A stretch of 64,000 bases of DNA from Anaerotignum lactatifermentans (GCF_016902535.1 NZ_JACSNY010000006.1:1-64000), one strand, 5' to 3'; shown: positions 33,867 to 43,265, numbered from the stretch's first letter. Numbers and translations are program-made. Notes: generated by a model not told the origin, from the sequence alone.

Positions 33867-33890
33867 AGTCAGTTTTTATGCCGTTGTCAA
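33862..33890 (-). promoter_or_regulatory. Promoter of the YkvI-aminotransferase operon
   Basis: Minus strand TTGACA (33890-33885), 17-base spacer, TAAAAT (33867-33862). Confidence 0.7.
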
Positions 33891-33900
33891 CAAGTAATTT

Positions 33901-34138
33901 AGTATTTGAAAAATAAATTTATCATTTGTAAATTCCGTGCGGAAAATATAGAATTCCTCTCTTTTTTTGTACAGCAAGACAAAAAATGAACCCAGATAAG
34001 GAAAAATTTTCATTTTATGGGAGTATTATTGTCAATAATTACACTTGTTTTCGCTATGATCCTTGTTCTGTCCCTGTCCATTTTGAAGAATTTTCTGCAT
34101 AATTTGCACTTTGTATTCAGTACTCATACAATCGCAGC
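33901..34138. other. AT-rich gap with no supported gene
   Basis: No gene with a ribosome site on either strand. A 57-codon frame coding for a hydrophobic helix starts at 34017 on the plus strand but lacks a well-placed ribosome site and runs through the his terminator. A TTGAAA/TAAATT promoter-like pair near 33905-33935 on the plus strand is within chance for such AT-rich sequence. Confidence 0.4.
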
Positions 34139-34175
34139 AAAAAAAAGACGGGCTTTCCTTAAAAAAGCACCGTCT
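34139..34175 (-). terminator. Terminator of the histidine operon
   Basis: Minus-strand stem GACGG-TGCTTT with AAAGC-CCGTC (one bulged base), followed by eight T residues, about 35 bases past the last his gene. Confidence 0.8.
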
Positions 34176-34211
34176 TTTCCCTGTTTTTAGCAGGATATTG
34201 CATACAAAATC

Positions 34212-35027
34212 CTATAATTTATATTCTTTCATGCCTACCGGCGTCCACAGTAATGCCGTGGAAAAGCCTGCCTCCCGAGCGGCCACTGCTGTTTCCTCAA
34301 ATCCAAAGCCCAAAGAAACCGTATCATGGCTGTCGCTGGAAAGAAGGATCTTTCCGCCCCGTTTGCGCAGCTCCTTCAGCAGGGCAAAGGAAGGGTATGG
34401 CTCCGTCCGCAGTCCCCGGTACATGGCTCCCGTATTGATCTCAAAGGGCTTTCCTGTTTCCAGCAGTGCCTCCATGGCCTCCAGGGCCGCAAAGCGATAT
34501 GCCTTGCTTTCCGTGTCAAAAAGCCGGTTTCCTTCATTGAACTTTGTCACCAGATCGAAATGACCGATGATATCGGCGCCGGTTTTGCGCACCACATCCG
34601 CGGCCACAGCGAAATAAGCGGCGGCGTATTTCAGCCCGGCTCCGCCGAAATACTCCCGAATGACCCGTTCCATTTTCTCCGAAGACTCGTCCACATCATA
34701 ATACCGTCCATCACAGCACAGATAATGGACAGACCCAATGACATAATCAAAGGGCGCCGTACTTTCCTCAGAATAATAATCCTGCTCCACACCGGCATAA
34801 ATTTCCATTTTCCCGGCATAGGCCGCCTTCCATTCCGCCAGCTCCGCCAGATAATTTTTCACGCCTTCTTTGGACATACAGTAACTCTCATCAAAGGCCG
34901 TATAGCTGTGGCCGGAAAAACCCAGCGCAGAAAATCCCTTTTCATATGCCGCCCGGACCATTTCCTCCACAGTGCATTTGCCGTCGCAATAGGTGGTATG
35001 GGTATGAAAATTGGCTTTCGGTATCAT
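34212..35027 (-). CDS. hisK: PHP-type histidinol-phosphatase
   Basis: 271 residues, polymerase-and-histidinol-phosphatase (PHP) superfamily. It has metal motifs [12 protein letters not shown] (HxH), [27 protein letters not shown] and SSDSHDT. It converts histidinol phosphate to histidinol, the step missing from the single-domain HisB encoded upstream. It is the last gene of the operon and its ATG overlaps the hisIE stop by four bases. Homologues are named hisK or hisJ. Confidence 0.9.
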   Translation of the reverse strand: MIPKANFHTHTTYCDGKCTVEEMVRAAYEKGFSALGFSGHSYTAFDESYCMSKEGVKNYLAELAEWKAAYAGKMEIYAGVEQDYYSEESTAPFDYVIGSVHYLCCDGRYYDVDESSEKMERVIREYFGGAGLKYAAAYFAVAADVVRKTGADIIGHFDLVTKFNEGNRLFDTESKAYRFAALEAMEALLETGKPFEINTGAMYRGLRTEPYPSFALLKELRKRGGKILLSSDSHDTVSLGFGFEETAVAAREAGFSTALLWTPVGMKEYKL

Positions 35028-35674
35028 TTTGTCATCTTCTCCTGTTTTACCTTATGGTCAATCACATGGCGGGAGGCCAGTTCTTTGCGCACCTCTTCCA
35101 GAGAAATGCCCGCCTCTACCATCAGCACCAGTACATGATAGGCCAGATCGGCGATCTCGTAAATGGTCTCTTTCTTATCCTCCGCTTTGGCGGCAATAAT
35201 GACCTCTGTGGATTCCTCTCCTACTTTTTTCAGGATTTTGTCCAGACCCTTTTCAAACAGATAGGTGGTGTAGGAACCGGAGGGCATCTGTTCCTTTCTG
35301 CCTTCCAGCAGTTCCATCAGACCATCCATGGAAAAGCCCTGATTTTCCTGACTCGCATAAACAGTTTCATTGAAGCAGGATTCCGTGCCCAGATGGCATG
35401 CAGGGCCGTCCTTCAATACCTCCACCGTCAGTGCGTCTCTGTCGCAGTCGGCCGTAATGCTGACGATATGCTGATAATTGCCGGAGGTCTCTCCTTTGCG
35501 CCACAGTTCCTGTCTGGAACGGGACCAGAAACAGGTCTTTCCTTCTTTAATGCTGATTTCCAGACTTTCCCGGTTCATATAAGCCACTGTCAGCACCTTT
35601 TTATTGAGGGCATCCACCACAACGGCGGGGATCAACCCTTTTTCGTCAAATTTCAATGTATCCAGATCAAACAT
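35024..35674 (-). CDS. hisIE: Phosphoribosyl-AMP cyclohydrolase/phosphoribosyl-ATP pyrophosphatase
   Basis: 216 residues, a fusion of HisI and HisE. The cyclohydrolase domain (1-110) shows [35 protein letters not shown] and the metal-site [11 protein letters not shown]; the pyrophosphatase domain (about 115-205) shows [20 protein letters not shown] and [13 protein letters not shown]. It performs steps 2 and 3 of histidine synthesis. It follows hisF by 11 bases and overlaps hisK. Confidence 0.95.
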   Translation of the reverse strand: MFDLDTLKFDEKGLIPAVVVDALNKKVLTVAYMNRESLEISIKEGKTCFWSRSRQELWRKGETSGNYQHIVSITADCDRDALTVEVLKDGPACHLGTESCFNETVYASQENQGFSMDGLMELLEGRKEQMPSGSYTTYLFEKGLDKILKKVGEESTEVIIAAKAEDKKETIYEIADLAYHVLVLMVEAGISLEEVRKELASRHVIDHKVKQEKMTK

Positions 35675-35685
35675 AGCTTTCTCCT

Positions 35686-36444
35686 TTATCTTCTTACCAA
35701 TACCTGTTCCGCCGCCAGACGCTCCTTCAGCTCCCGGATATCCACTTCCCCAAAATGGAAGATGGAGGCCGCCAGACCTGCGTCTACCTTGGGCAGTTCA
35801 TGGAACAGGGTCACAAAGTCCTCGATGCATCCAGCACCGCCGGAAGCGATGACGGGCACAGAAACAGCGTCACAGACCGCCGCCAGCATTTCCAGGTCAA
35901 AGCCCTGCTTCACACCGTCGGTATCAATGCTGTTGACCACGATTTCCCCGGCACCCATGGAAACACATTTTTTGATCCACTGGATGGCATCCATGCCTGT
36001 GTTTTCCCGGCCGCCCTTGGCGAATACCGTAAATTTTCCATCTACCCGTTTCACATCAGCGGAGAGGACCACACACTGATCCCCGTATTTCTTCGCCGCC
36101 TGGGCAATCAGATCCGGGTTTTTGATGGCGCCGGAATTGACACTGACTTTATCGGCGCCACATTTCAGCACACGGTCAAAATCCTCCAGCGTATTGATGC
36201 CGCCGCCTACGGTCAGAGGGATAAAAATGGTCTCCGCTACCTTCCGCAGAATATCCGTAAACAGAGCGCGTCCTTCGGCAGATGCGGTGATATCATAAAA
36301 TACCAGTTCATCCGCCCCGTTATCACTGTAATACTTTCCCAGCTCCACCGGAGAGGAAACATCATTCAAGCCCTGAAAATTCACGCCTTTTACTACCCGT
36401 CCGTCCTTTACGTCCAGACAGGGGATGATTCTTTTTGTAATCAC
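35686..36444 (-). CDS. hisF: Imidazole glycerol phosphate synthase, cyclase subunit
   Basis: 252 residues, (beta/alpha)8 barrel. Catalytic Asp11 is in [18 protein letters not shown] and the second catalytic Asp in [12 protein letters not shown]. Phosphate-binding loops are PLTVGGGIN and VIASGGAGC. With HisH it makes imidazole glycerol phosphate and AICAR, the purine intermediate. The start is a GTG that overlaps the hisA stop by four bases (GTGA). Confidence 0.96.
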   Translation of the reverse strand: MITKRIIPCLDVKDGRVVKGVNFQGLNDVSSPVELGKYYSDNGADELVFYDITASAEGRALFTDILRKVAETIFIPLTVGGGINTLEDFDRVLKCGADKVSVNSGAIKNPDLIAQAAKKYGDQCVVLSADVKRVDGKFTVFAKGGRENTGMDAIQWIKKCVSMGAGEIVVNSIDTDGVKQGFDLEMLAAVCDAVSVPVIASGGAGCIEDFVTLFHELPKVDAGLAASIFHFGEVDIRELKERLAAEQVLVRR

Positions 36445-37166
36445 TTGTCTTCCCCCTTCCCCAGCTTCACTGCTTTTTCCAGATCAATATGGCCCGTATA
36501 AAGGGCCTTGCCCAAAATAGCGCCGTAAATGCCCATTTCTTTCAGGGCTGCCACGTCCTCCAGAGAGGTCACGCCGCCGGAGGCTACCAGATCCATGGAA
36601 TAGGTTTCCGACAGATGGCGGTACAGTTCCAGATTGGTGCCGGAAAGAAGGCCGTCTTTGGAAATATCCGTACAAATCACCGTTTTCACGCCCATTTTTT
36701 CCAGCTTCTCACAAAAGGCGTCACAACTCAGGGCGGACACCTCTGTCCAGCCCTTGATAGCAACCATGCCGTCTTTAATATCCACGCCTACTGCTATTTT
36801 TTCGCCGTATTTGGCCACCATTTTTTCCAGAAAATCCGGCTGCGTAATGGCCGCCGTCCCCAAAATGACGCGATATACCCCCGCGTCCAGATATTTCTGT
36901 ATGGTTTCCTCGGAACGGATGCCGCCGCCCACTTCTGTTTTCAGACCGCTGCGGGCCACAATCTTCCGTATGGTTTCCAGATTGGGCGTTGTGCCGTCTT
37001 TGGCCCCCTCCAGATCCACCAGATGGAGATATTCCGCTCCGGCTTTAGCAAAGGATTCCGCCACGGCGGCAGGGTCATCGCTGTATACGGTCTTTTGGGC
37101 ATAATCCCCCCGCACCAGACGCACAGCGCAGCCTTCGATCAAATCTATGGCAGGAAAAATATACAT
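36441..37166 (-). CDS. hisA: ProFAR isomerase
   Basis: 241 residues, half-barrel duplicated like HisF. It has FPAIDLIEGCAVRLVRGDY with catalytic Asp, the second acid in VGVDIKDGMVAIKGW, and phosphate loops EVGGGIRSEE and LVASGGVTS. It isomerises ProFAR to PRFAR. Start at the ATG following AGAGGAGG. It lies 18 bases from hisH. Confidence 0.95.
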   Translation of the reverse strand: MYIFPAIDLIEGCAVRLVRGDYAQKTVYSDDPAAVAESFAKAGAEYLHLVDLEGAKDGTTPNLETIRKIVARSGLKTEVGGGIRSEETIQKYLDAGVYRVILGTAAITQPDFLEKMVAKYGEKIAVGVDIKDGMVAIKGWTEVSALSCDAFCEKLEKMGVKTVICTDISKDGLLSGTNLELYRHLSETYSMDLVASGGVTSLEDVAALKEMGIYGAILGKALYTGHIDLEKAVKLGKGEDK

Positions 37167-37184
37167 GCTCTTTCCTCCTCTTTC

Positions 37185-37802
37185 TTACAGTTTACAAAAG
37201 GCCTTCAGAATTTTCAGGCCCACTTCTCCGCTTTTTTCCGGGTGGAACTGGGTGCCGAATACGTTTCCTCTGGCTACGGCCGCCGTCAGCTCCGCGCCGT
37301 ATTCCGTTGTGGCTGTTACGGCTTTCTCACATTCTACGCCCGCGTAGGAATGAACAAAATAAACACAGTCGTTTTCCTTCAAATCAGCAAAGAGAGGACA
37401 CCGTTCCTTCCCCTTGGGGAAATGCAGGCCGTTCCAGCCAATATGGGGCACTTTCAGTTCTTCCCCGATCATAGGACGGATAGGGCGCACCACGCCGGGC
37501 ACCAGACCCAGACCGTCATGCTCGCCATATTCGTAGCCCTTCTCAAAAAGCAGCTGCATCCCCAGACAAATGCCCAGGAGAGGCTTGCCAGCCGCCGCTT
37601 CCTCCATCACTACCTCCGCCATACCGCTTTCCCGCAGCTTTCTGGCCGCGTCGCCAAAGGCGCCGACGCCGGGCAGTATGATGCGGTCGCACTGTTTTAA
37701 TACTTCTTTATCGTTGGTAACAACCGCTTCCTCTCCAATATAAGCCAGAGAGCTTTTCAAGGAAAACAGATTGCCTACGCCATAATCAATAATCCCAACC
37801 AT
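37185..37802 (-). CDS. hisH: Imidazole glycerol phosphate synthase, glutaminase subunit
   Basis: 205 residues, class I glutamine amidotransferase. Nucleophile Cys79 is in LLGICLGMQLLF; the His-Glu pair is in FGTQFHPEKSG. It supplies ammonia to HisF. Its ATG shares one base with the hisB stop (TAATG), so it is translationally coupled. Confidence 0.96.
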   Translation of the reverse strand: MVGIIDYGVGNLFSLKSSLAYIGEEAVVTNDKEVLKQCDRIILPGVGAFGDAARKLRESGMAEVVMEEAAAGKPLLGICLGMQLLFEKGYEYGEHDGLGLVPGVVRPIRPMIGEELKVPHIGWNGLHFPKGKERCPLFADLKENDCVYFVHSYAGVECEKAVTATTEYGAELTAAVARGNVFGTQFHPEKSGEVGLKILKAFCKL

Positions 37803-38389
37803 TACAGCACCCCTTTTGTGGACGGGATCTCATCCCGGTATTTTTCCTCAATGGCAACCGCCTGCTTTAAGGACCTTGCCAACGCTTTAAATGTTCCTTC
37901 TATAATATGGTGGCTGTTTCTGCCCGCCAGCTGTTTCACATGGAGGGTCAGATTTGCCTTTCTGACAAAGGCGATCAGAAATTCCTCTGTCAGCTCCGTA
38001 TCAAAAGTCCCTACTTTTTCCGTAGGGATCTCCAGACCGTATTCCAGATGATTTCGCCCGGAAATGTCCACAGCACATAAAATCAATGTTTCATCCATAG
38101 GCAGAATCATATGACCGTAGCGGGTAATGCCCGCACCATTGCCCAGAGCCTCCGCGAAGGCCATGCCAAGACAAATGCCGATATCCTCCACTGTATGATG
38201 GTCGTCCACTTCCGTATCTCCGTTGCAGACCACATCCAGATCAAATCTGCCATGTCTGGCGAACAGGGTCAGCATATGATTCAAAAAACCGCAGCCTGTA
38301 TCCACATGGCTTTTTCCGCTGCCGTCCAGATTTAAGGAAAGAGAAATCTCCGTTTCCGCCGTTTTCCGTTTGATGTCGCTTGTTCTCAC
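37802..38389 (-). CDS. hisB: Imidazoleglycerol-phosphate dehydratase
   Basis: 195 residues, the single-function HisB of Gram-positive bacteria with no phosphatase domain. Manganese motifs are TGCGFLNHML, DDHHTVEDIGI and RNSHHIIEGTFKALA. It starts with GTG that overlaps the hisC stop (GTGA). The missing phosphatase is provided by the PHP enzyme at the end of the operon. Confidence 0.96.
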   Translation of the reverse strand: MRTSDIKRKTAETEISLSLNLDGSGKSHVDTGCGFLNHMLTLFARHGRFDLDVVCNGDTEVDDHHTVEDIGICLGMAFAEALGNGAGITRYGHMILPMDETLILCAVDISGRNHLEYGLEIPTEKVGTFDTELTEEFLIAFVRKANLTLHVKQLAGRNSHHIIEGTFKALARSLKQAVAIEEKYRDEIPSTKGVL

Positions 38390-39456
38390 GCCTTCCCCTC
38401 CTTTAACAGTTCCTTTGTTTTTTCCAGCAGAATCTCCATCTGCTCATCTGTGCCAATGGTAATCCGCACAAAGTCCTCAATCCGTTTCTTGCCGAAATAC
38501 CGCACCAGAACGCCTTTTTTCTTCAATCCGGCATAAAGCGCGGCGCCGCTGATGGCATCCGACTTGGCAAAAATGAAGTTGGCAACGGAATCCAGCACCG
38601 TAAAGCCCATCTCCCGCAAAGCCGCCGTTGTCCGCTCTCTGGTGGCGGCGATCTTTTTGCAGTTTTCCATATAGTATTCGTTGCTGTCCACTGCCGCTTC
38701 TCCTGCCGCCAGTGTCAGACGGTTGATATTATAGGGATTGGTGGAGTATTTGATTTTATTCAGATCCTCGATCAGCCCCGCCGACGCGATGGCAAATCCC
38801 AGTCTGGCTCCCGCCATGGAACGGGATTTGGAGAAGGTCTGCACCACCAGCAGATTTTCGTATTCTTTCACCAGTTCCACACAGCTGGTACCGCCGAAAT
38901 CAATGTACGCCTCGTCAATAATGACCACATTGTCCGGATTGGTCCGCAGAATCTCCCGGATCTGCGCCTGAGAAATTTCCATGCCCGTAGGCGCGTTGGG
39001 ATTGGCGATGACCACCATCCCTCCGGCATGGCAGTAGTCCTTATGATCTATGGAAAAGTCCTCTTTCAAAGGAATCTTTTTTGCCTTCACCCCATACAGA
39101 TCGGCGTAAACGGGATAAAACCCGTAGCTGATCTCCGGGAACACCGCCCCATGGCTTTCGTCACAAAAAGCCATAAAAGCGAAATTCAAAATATCATCGG
39201 AGCCGTTGGAAAGGAAAATATTTTCCGGTCCCACGCCGTAAAGAGCCGCCAGCTTCTGCCGCAGGATCTTCCCTTCGGGATCGGGATAAAGCTGCAGCTT
39301 TTCGATTTCCTCCCGGCTCAGTCGGGCAAAGACCTCCGGAGAAGGCGGATAGGGCGACTCATTGGTATTCAGCTTTACATACTGCATATCCTGGGGCTGT
39401 TCCCCCGGCGTATATGCTTCCAGCCCGGCAAAGCGGGCGCTCATAAATCTGCTCAT
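38386..39456 (-). CDS. hisC: Histidinol-phosphate aminotransferase
   Basis: 356 residues, PLP class I/II fold. It shows NTNESPYPPSPEV near the start, the NPNAPTG motif, VVIIDEAYIDFGG and the PLP lysine in TFSKSRSMAGARLGFA. I chose the ATG at 39456 preceded by AAGGAGG; 15 earlier codons overlap hisD and lack a site. One base separates it from hisD. Confidence 0.94.
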   Translation of the reverse strand: MSRFMSARFAGLEAYTPGEQPQDMQYVKLNTNESPYPPSPEVFARLSREEIEKLQLYPDPEGKILRQKLAALYGVGPENIFLSNGSDDILNFAFMAFCDESHGAVFPEISYGFYPVYADLYGVKAKKIPLKEDFSIDHKDYCHAGGMVVIANPNAPTGMEISQAQIREILRTNPDNVVIIDEAYIDFGGTSCVELVKEYENLLVVQTFSKSRSMAGARLGFAIASAGLIEDLNKIKYSTNPYNINRLTLAAGEAAVDSNEYYMENCKKIAATRERTTAALREMGFTVLDSVANFIFAKSDAISGAALYAGLKKKGVLVRYFGKKRIEDFVRITIGTDEQMEILLEKTKELLKEGKA

Positions 39457-39457
39457 A

Positions 39458-40738
39458 TCATTCTCCTCCTTTTTCCAGCCGCACCGCCACAGATCTGCCA
39501 TGGGCCTGCAGGCCTTCCTCGTTGGCGAACCGGACGATCTTCTGCCCCACTTCCCGCAGAGCGTCCGCTGTATAATATGTAAAGGAAGATTTCTTGATAA
39601 AATCGTCTACGGATAAAGGAGAAGAAAATCTGGCCGTTCCGCTGGTGGGCAGGGTATGGTTCGGCCCCGCGAAATAATCCCCCAACGCCTCCGGCGCCTG
39701 CTTTCCAAGGAAAATAGAACCCGCATGGCGTATCTGCGCCAGATAGGCGAAAGGATGATCCACACAGATTTCCAGATGTTCCGGCGCGATTTCGTTAGAA
39801 ATCTCCACCGCCTGCACCATGGACTCCGCCAGTATAATCTTGCCGCATTCATCAATAGACGCTCTGGCGATCTCCGCCCGGGGCAGGAGAGGAATCTGAC
39901 GTTCCAGCTCCGCCGATACAGCGTCCGCCAGTCTCTGACTGTCTGTGACCAGCACCGCGCTGGCCATTTTATCATGCTCCGCCTGAGACAGCATATCCGC
40001 CGCCACAATTTCGGCGTCACAGGTATCATCGGCCAGAATCAAAATCTCACTGGGGCCGGCAATCATATCAATGGAAACACGGCCAAAGACCTGCTTTTTG
40101 GCCTCCGCCACAAAGGCGTTGCCGGGGCCTACGATCTTGTCCACTTTAGGCACGCTTTCTGTGCCGTAAGCCAGAGCGGCTACGGCCTGCGCCCCGCCGA
40201 TTTTAAAAATACGATCTACGCCGGCGATTTCCGCCGCCGCCAAAATCACAGGGTTTACCTTCCCGCCCTTGGCCGGTGTCGTCATGATGATTTCCTTCAC
40301 GCCGGCAATTTTCGCGGGGATAGTATCCATCAAAACGGTAGAGGGATAGCTGGCTGTGCCGCCGGGTACATAGACCCCGGCTCTGTCCAGAGGCATGATT
40401 TTCTGACCCAGCACCACACCGTCTTTTTCCGTCACAACAAAGTCCTGCCGTTTCTGTTTTTCATGGAAAGCGCGAATATTGGCCGCCGCCTCCCGCAGGA
40501 TATCCAGAAATTCATGGTCTACCTGCCACAGCGCCGCCGCCCGTTCTTCCTCAGATACTTCCAGGCATTCCAGCTCCGCCCCGTCAAACTGACGGCAGTA
40601 GCGGAACAGGGCCTCATCCTTGTTTTTGCGCACATCCTCAATAATAGCGGCTACGGTATCCGCCACATCTGTTTTTTCCTCTGTTCTGTGAAAAATATCT
40701 TCTATTTTAATTTCTTCATAACGATACTGCTGAATCAT
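39458..40738 (-). CDS. hisD: Histidinol dehydrogenase
   Basis: 426 residues, zinc enzyme performing the last two oxidations to histidine. Motifs are PGGTASYPSTVLMDTIPAKIAGV, KIGGAQAVAALAYGTESVPKVDKIVGPGN, DMIAGPSEILILAD, and LSQAEHD, with the paired Glu-His catalytic residues in IAPEHLEI and the C-terminal HTLPTSGTARF. It follows hisG by nine bases. Confidence 0.96.
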   Translation of the reverse strand: MIQQYRYEEIKIEDIFHRTEEKTDVADTVAAIIEDVRKNKDEALFRYCRQFDGAELECLEVSEEERAAALWQVDHEFLDILREAAANIRAFHEKQKRQDFVVTEKDGVVLGQKIMPLDRAGVYVPGGTASYPSTVLMDTIPAKIAGVKEIIMTTPAKGGKVNPVILAAAEIAGVDRIFKIGGAQAVAALAYGTESVPKVDKIVGPGNAFVAEAKKQVFGRVSIDMIAGPSEILILADDTCDAEIVAADMLSQAEHDKMASAVLVTDSQRLADAVSAELERQIPLLPRAEIARASIDECGKIILAESMVQAVEISNEIAPEHLEICVDHPFAYLAQIRHAGSIFLGKQAPEALGDYFAGPNHTLPTSGTARFSSPLSVDDFIKKSSFTYYTADALREVGQKIVRFANEEGLQAHGRSVAVRLEKGGE

Positions 40739-40747
40739 GGGAACGGC

Positions 40748-41386
40748 TCACTCCTTTCCTTCCCGCAGTGCGGCGATCTTTTCGCACATTTCACGGATCT
40801 GTCTGTTTTTGAATTTATAGCCCGCTTTATTGGCAATGAGCCTTGCGCTGATCTGCACGATATCCTCCAAAGGCTCCATGTTGTTTTCCTTTAATGTCGT
40901 TCCTGTTTCCACGATATCCACAATCACATCGGACATATTCAAAATGGGAGCGATTTCAATGGAGCCATGGAGCTTGATGATCTCGATCTCCTGGCTCTGG
41001 CCCCGGAAATATTCCCGGGCGATATTGGGGAACTTGGTAGCTACCCGCAGGGTATGGTCGCTGTGGACTCTGGTGCCTTTTAGCCCGGCCACTGCCATAC
41101 GGCATTTGCCAATGCCCAGATCCAAAAGCTCATACACATCCGAGCCCTGCTCCAGCAGGATATCCTTTCCCACAATGCCTACATCGGCGGCACCCCGTTC
41201 CACATAAACAGCCACATCTGAAGGCTTTACCCAGAAATAGCGAACGCCGTTTTCCTCATTCTCAAAAATCAGTTTTCTGTTCTGCTCCCGGATAGAGGGA
41301 CAGCCGTAACCGATGGATTCAAAAATATCGTATGCTTTTTCTCCCAGTCTGCCCTTTGGCAGGGCAATATTGATATACTCAGCCAA
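40748..41386 (-). CDS. hisG: ATP phosphoribosyltransferase, short form
   Basis: 212 residues, the short HisG that lacks the histidine-binding ACT-like domain and needs HisZ. It has INIALPKGRLGEKAYDIFESIGYG, the phosphate loop DIVETGTTLKEN and DVGIVGKDILLEQG. I chose the TTG at 41386, eight bases inside the end of hisZ, because AGAGGGG lies about nine bases upstream and the family begins there. It commits PRPP and ATP to histidine. Confidence 0.9.
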   Translation of the reverse strand: MAEYINIALPKGRLGEKAYDIFESIGYGCPSIREQNRKLIFENEENGVRYFWVKPSDVAVYVERGAADVGIVGKDILLEQGSDVYELLDLGIGKCRMAVAGLKGTRVHSDHTLRVATKFPNIAREYFRGQSQEIEIIKLHGSIEIAPILNMSDVIVDIVETGTTLKENNMEPLEDIVQISARLIANKAGYKFKNRQIREMCEKIAALREGKE

Positions 41387-42497
41387 TGACTTCCACCCCT
41401 CTTTCATTGAGACGGCAAAGCTGTTTGTATGTAATGCTGCCGTCATCCTTTTTCTGCGCCGCCACACTCAGGCCCATATTCTGGAGCATCTGCACCGCCC
41501 GCATTTTGGCGATGGTGTCTGTGGTATCATCATAGAGCAGCAGCGCGTCCACATCATATGTCTTTTCTGTCTCGCCGTAGCGTTCCAGAAGATCCATGGC
41601 CACAGCAAAGCCCATGGCGCCGGCGTCTTTCCCGAATTTCTCCAGCAGTTTGTCATATCTGCCGCCAAACAGGATCTTCTTTGGAATACCATCTACAAAG
41701 CCCTGGAAAATAATACCGTTATAATAGTCCATATCATTGACAACGGAAAAATCCAGATTGATGCCCTGGTCATAGACGCAGGCTTTCAGGCAGGCCAGCA
41801 GTTTTTCCAGCTCTGCCACCGCCTGCTCCATTTTCTCGTTGCAGCAGATGGCCTTTGCCTTGGGCAGCGTTTCCTCCAAAGATCCGCCCAGTTCCGCCGT
41901 CATGGCGATTTTTTCCGTCATTTCCTCCGAAACGCCTGCCTCCCGGCACAGCTGACGGATACCATGGGGATTCTTCTCTCCCATGCAGGCCAAAATCCTG
42001 CCCTGTTTGCTGGGGGAAATACCCGCCGCCTCCAGCAGACCGGAAACAAAGCCCATATGGGAAATATCCAGCACAGACCGGGCGCTGATGCTATCCAGAC
42101 TCTTTTTCGCCAGCAGAATGATCTCACAAACTGCATAATCATCCACATCGCCGATATACTCCAGCCCTACCTGCATCATTTCCCGGTATTCGCCGTCACC
42201 TTTTTCCGCCCGGTATACGTTTTCCGTATAGTATACACGCTCGGGGCAGTCCCGGTTTCCTCTTGTATTCTTTACGATAGACAACGTCACATCCGGCTTC
42301 AGCGCCAGCAGACGTCCTTTCAGACCGTTAAACGTAAGAATATTCTCCGCCGAAAGAAAACTGCGGTTATCCGCGTAAAAATCATATTCCTCAAACTTGC
42401 TCATTTTAAACTTTCTGTATCCGTACTGTTCAAAGAGCGAACGGAGCAGATATACCGTCTGCTCGCCTTTTTTCAGAAAACCCTCTTGTTTAATCAT
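41379..42497 (-). CDS. hisZ: ATP phosphoribosyltransferase regulatory subunit
   Basis: 372 residues, a histidyl-tRNA synthetase paralogue without the tRNA-binding domain. Class II-like motifs are visible: FEEYDFYADNRSFLS, LALKPDVTLSIVKNTR, RVYYTENVYRAEKGDGEYREMMQVGLEYIG and GGRYDKLLEKFGKDAGAMGFAVAMD. It forms the hetero-octamer with HisG and gives feedback inhibition by histidine. First gene of the ten-gene his operon. Confidence 0.93.
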   Translation of the reverse strand: MIKQEGFLKKGEQTVYLLRSLFEQYGYRKFKMSKFEEYDFYADNRSFLSAENILTFNGLKGRLLALKPDVTLSIVKNTRGNRDCPERVYYTENVYRAEKGDGEYREMMQVGLEYIGDVDDYAVCEIILLAKKSLDSISARSVLDISHMGFVSGLLEAAGISPSKQGRILACMGEKNPHGIRQLCREAGVSEEMTEKIAMTAELGGSLEETLPKAKAICCNEKMEQAVAELEKLLACLKACVYDQGINLDFSVVNDMDYYNGIIFQGFVDGIPKKILFGGRYDKLLEKFGKDAGAMGFAVAMDLLERYGETEKTYDVDALLLYDDTTDTIAKMRAVQMLQNMGLSVAAQKKDDGSITYKQLCRLNERGVEVIG

Positions 42498-42537
42498 AAG
42501 CCGACCCTCCGAAACTTTTATTTTTCATCATAGAACC

Positions 42538-42580
42538 ATCATAGAACAGCAAAACGCTTTAGTCAAGTAGATTACTAAAG
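42538..42580 (-). promoter_or_regulatory. Promoter and probable operator of the his operon
   Basis: Minus strand TTGACT (42566-42561), 17-base spacer, TATGAT (42543-42538), about 40 bases ahead of hisZ. The inverted repeat CTTTAGT/ACTAAAG (42557-42563 and 42574-42580, ten-base centre) covers the -35 box, as expected for a repressor site; a TrpR-like (YerC/HisR) repressor is a candidate from knowledge of Firmicute his control. No T-box leader fits in the short leader. Confidence 0.6.
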
Positions 42581-42592
42581 TTTGGTATCTAT

Positions 42593-42635
42593 ATGCAAAT
42601 TGTTTCCTTCCATTTTCATAAATTATGCAAATTGT
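42593..42635. repeat. Direct repeat upstream of the his promoter
   Basis: ATGCAAATTGT is repeated exactly at 42593-42603 and 42625-42635. The spacing of 32 bases is about three helical turns, so a protein could bind both copies on one face. It lies upstream of the -35 box. Confidence 0.45.
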
Positions 42636-42795
42636 ATAGAAGCAACTCCACAGCTGCTTTTTTCCGTCCAAAGTCAGACATAGCGCTCCATCCGGTCTCC
42701 CAAAAAGCAAATATTGCCGTTTCCCCTACCTTTGGCATTTTTTATTATGGCACATCCTCTGGTTTTTCTCTACTCTTTTCCAAAAATCAAAAAGG
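42636..42795. other. Non-coding stretch between his promoter region and DUF2200 terminator
   Basis: No supported gene on either strand. No further repeat or promoter stands out. Confidence 0.4.
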
Positions 42796-42838
42796 ATAGC
42801 GCCTCTGCCGTGCAAAGGAATCCAGCTATCCTTTTTTC
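42796..42838. terminator. Terminator after the DUF2200 gene
   Basis: Stem AAAAGGATAGC with GCTATCCTTTT around a loop of about 20 bases, with T-runs on both sides; on the minus strand it lies 16 bases past the DUF2200 stop. Confidence 0.75.
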
Positions 42839-42853
42839 GTAAAATTATATCCT

Positions 42854-43204
42854 TCACTGGCGCAGGATCTTTTCCATGGGCTTCCCCTTTGCCAGTTCAT
42901 CCACCAGTTTATCCAGACGGCGGATCTCACGCATCAGCGGGTCTTCGATCTGCTCCACCCGTACACCACAGATCACACCGGTAATGTTCTCCCTGTTTTT
43001 GGCGGGAGCAGGAGCATTTCGGAAAAAATCACCATAGGTCAGTTCCTGCTCCAAAAACATTTCCAATTCCTCTTTTGTGTAGCCTGTCAGCCAGCAGGTC
43101 AGCTCATCCACTTCCTCCCGTGTCCGCCCTTTTTTCTCCGCCTTAGCGACTAACAGCGGATAAACCCTGGAAAACATCAACCCAAACACTTTTTCTTCCT
43201 TCAT
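42854..43204 (-). CDS. DUF2200 family protein
   Basis: 116 residues, matching the DUF2200 family in length and motifs: VFGLMFSRVYPLLVAKAEKKGRTREEVDELTCWLTGYT, FFRNAPAPAKNRENITGVICGVRVEQIEDPLMREIRRLDKLVDELAKGKPMEKILR. It is a soluble, mostly helical protein of unknown function. Start supported by GGAGGGG. Monocistronic, with a terminator after it. Confidence 0.85.
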   Translation of the reverse strand: MKEEKVFGLMFSRVYPLLVAKAEKKGRTREEVDELTCWLTGYTKEELEMFLEQELTYGDFFRNAPAPAKNRENITGVICGVRVEQIEDPLMREIRRLDKLVDELAKGKPMEKILRQ

Positions 43205-43265
43205 AAATCCCCCTCCTTTTTAATATCATACCACAAAAATAACGGCGGAAAGATCAGAGACTTCC

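Noticed and set aside
34017-34190. 57-codon frame with a hydrophobic segment on the plus strand
   Set aside because: No well-placed ribosome site, and it reads through the his terminator; the hydrophobic run is what AT-rich sequence gives by chance.
42498-42560. T-box or histidine leader peptide ahead of hisZ
   Set aside because: The leader is about 35 bases long, with no T-box core, His codon run or attenuator hairpin.
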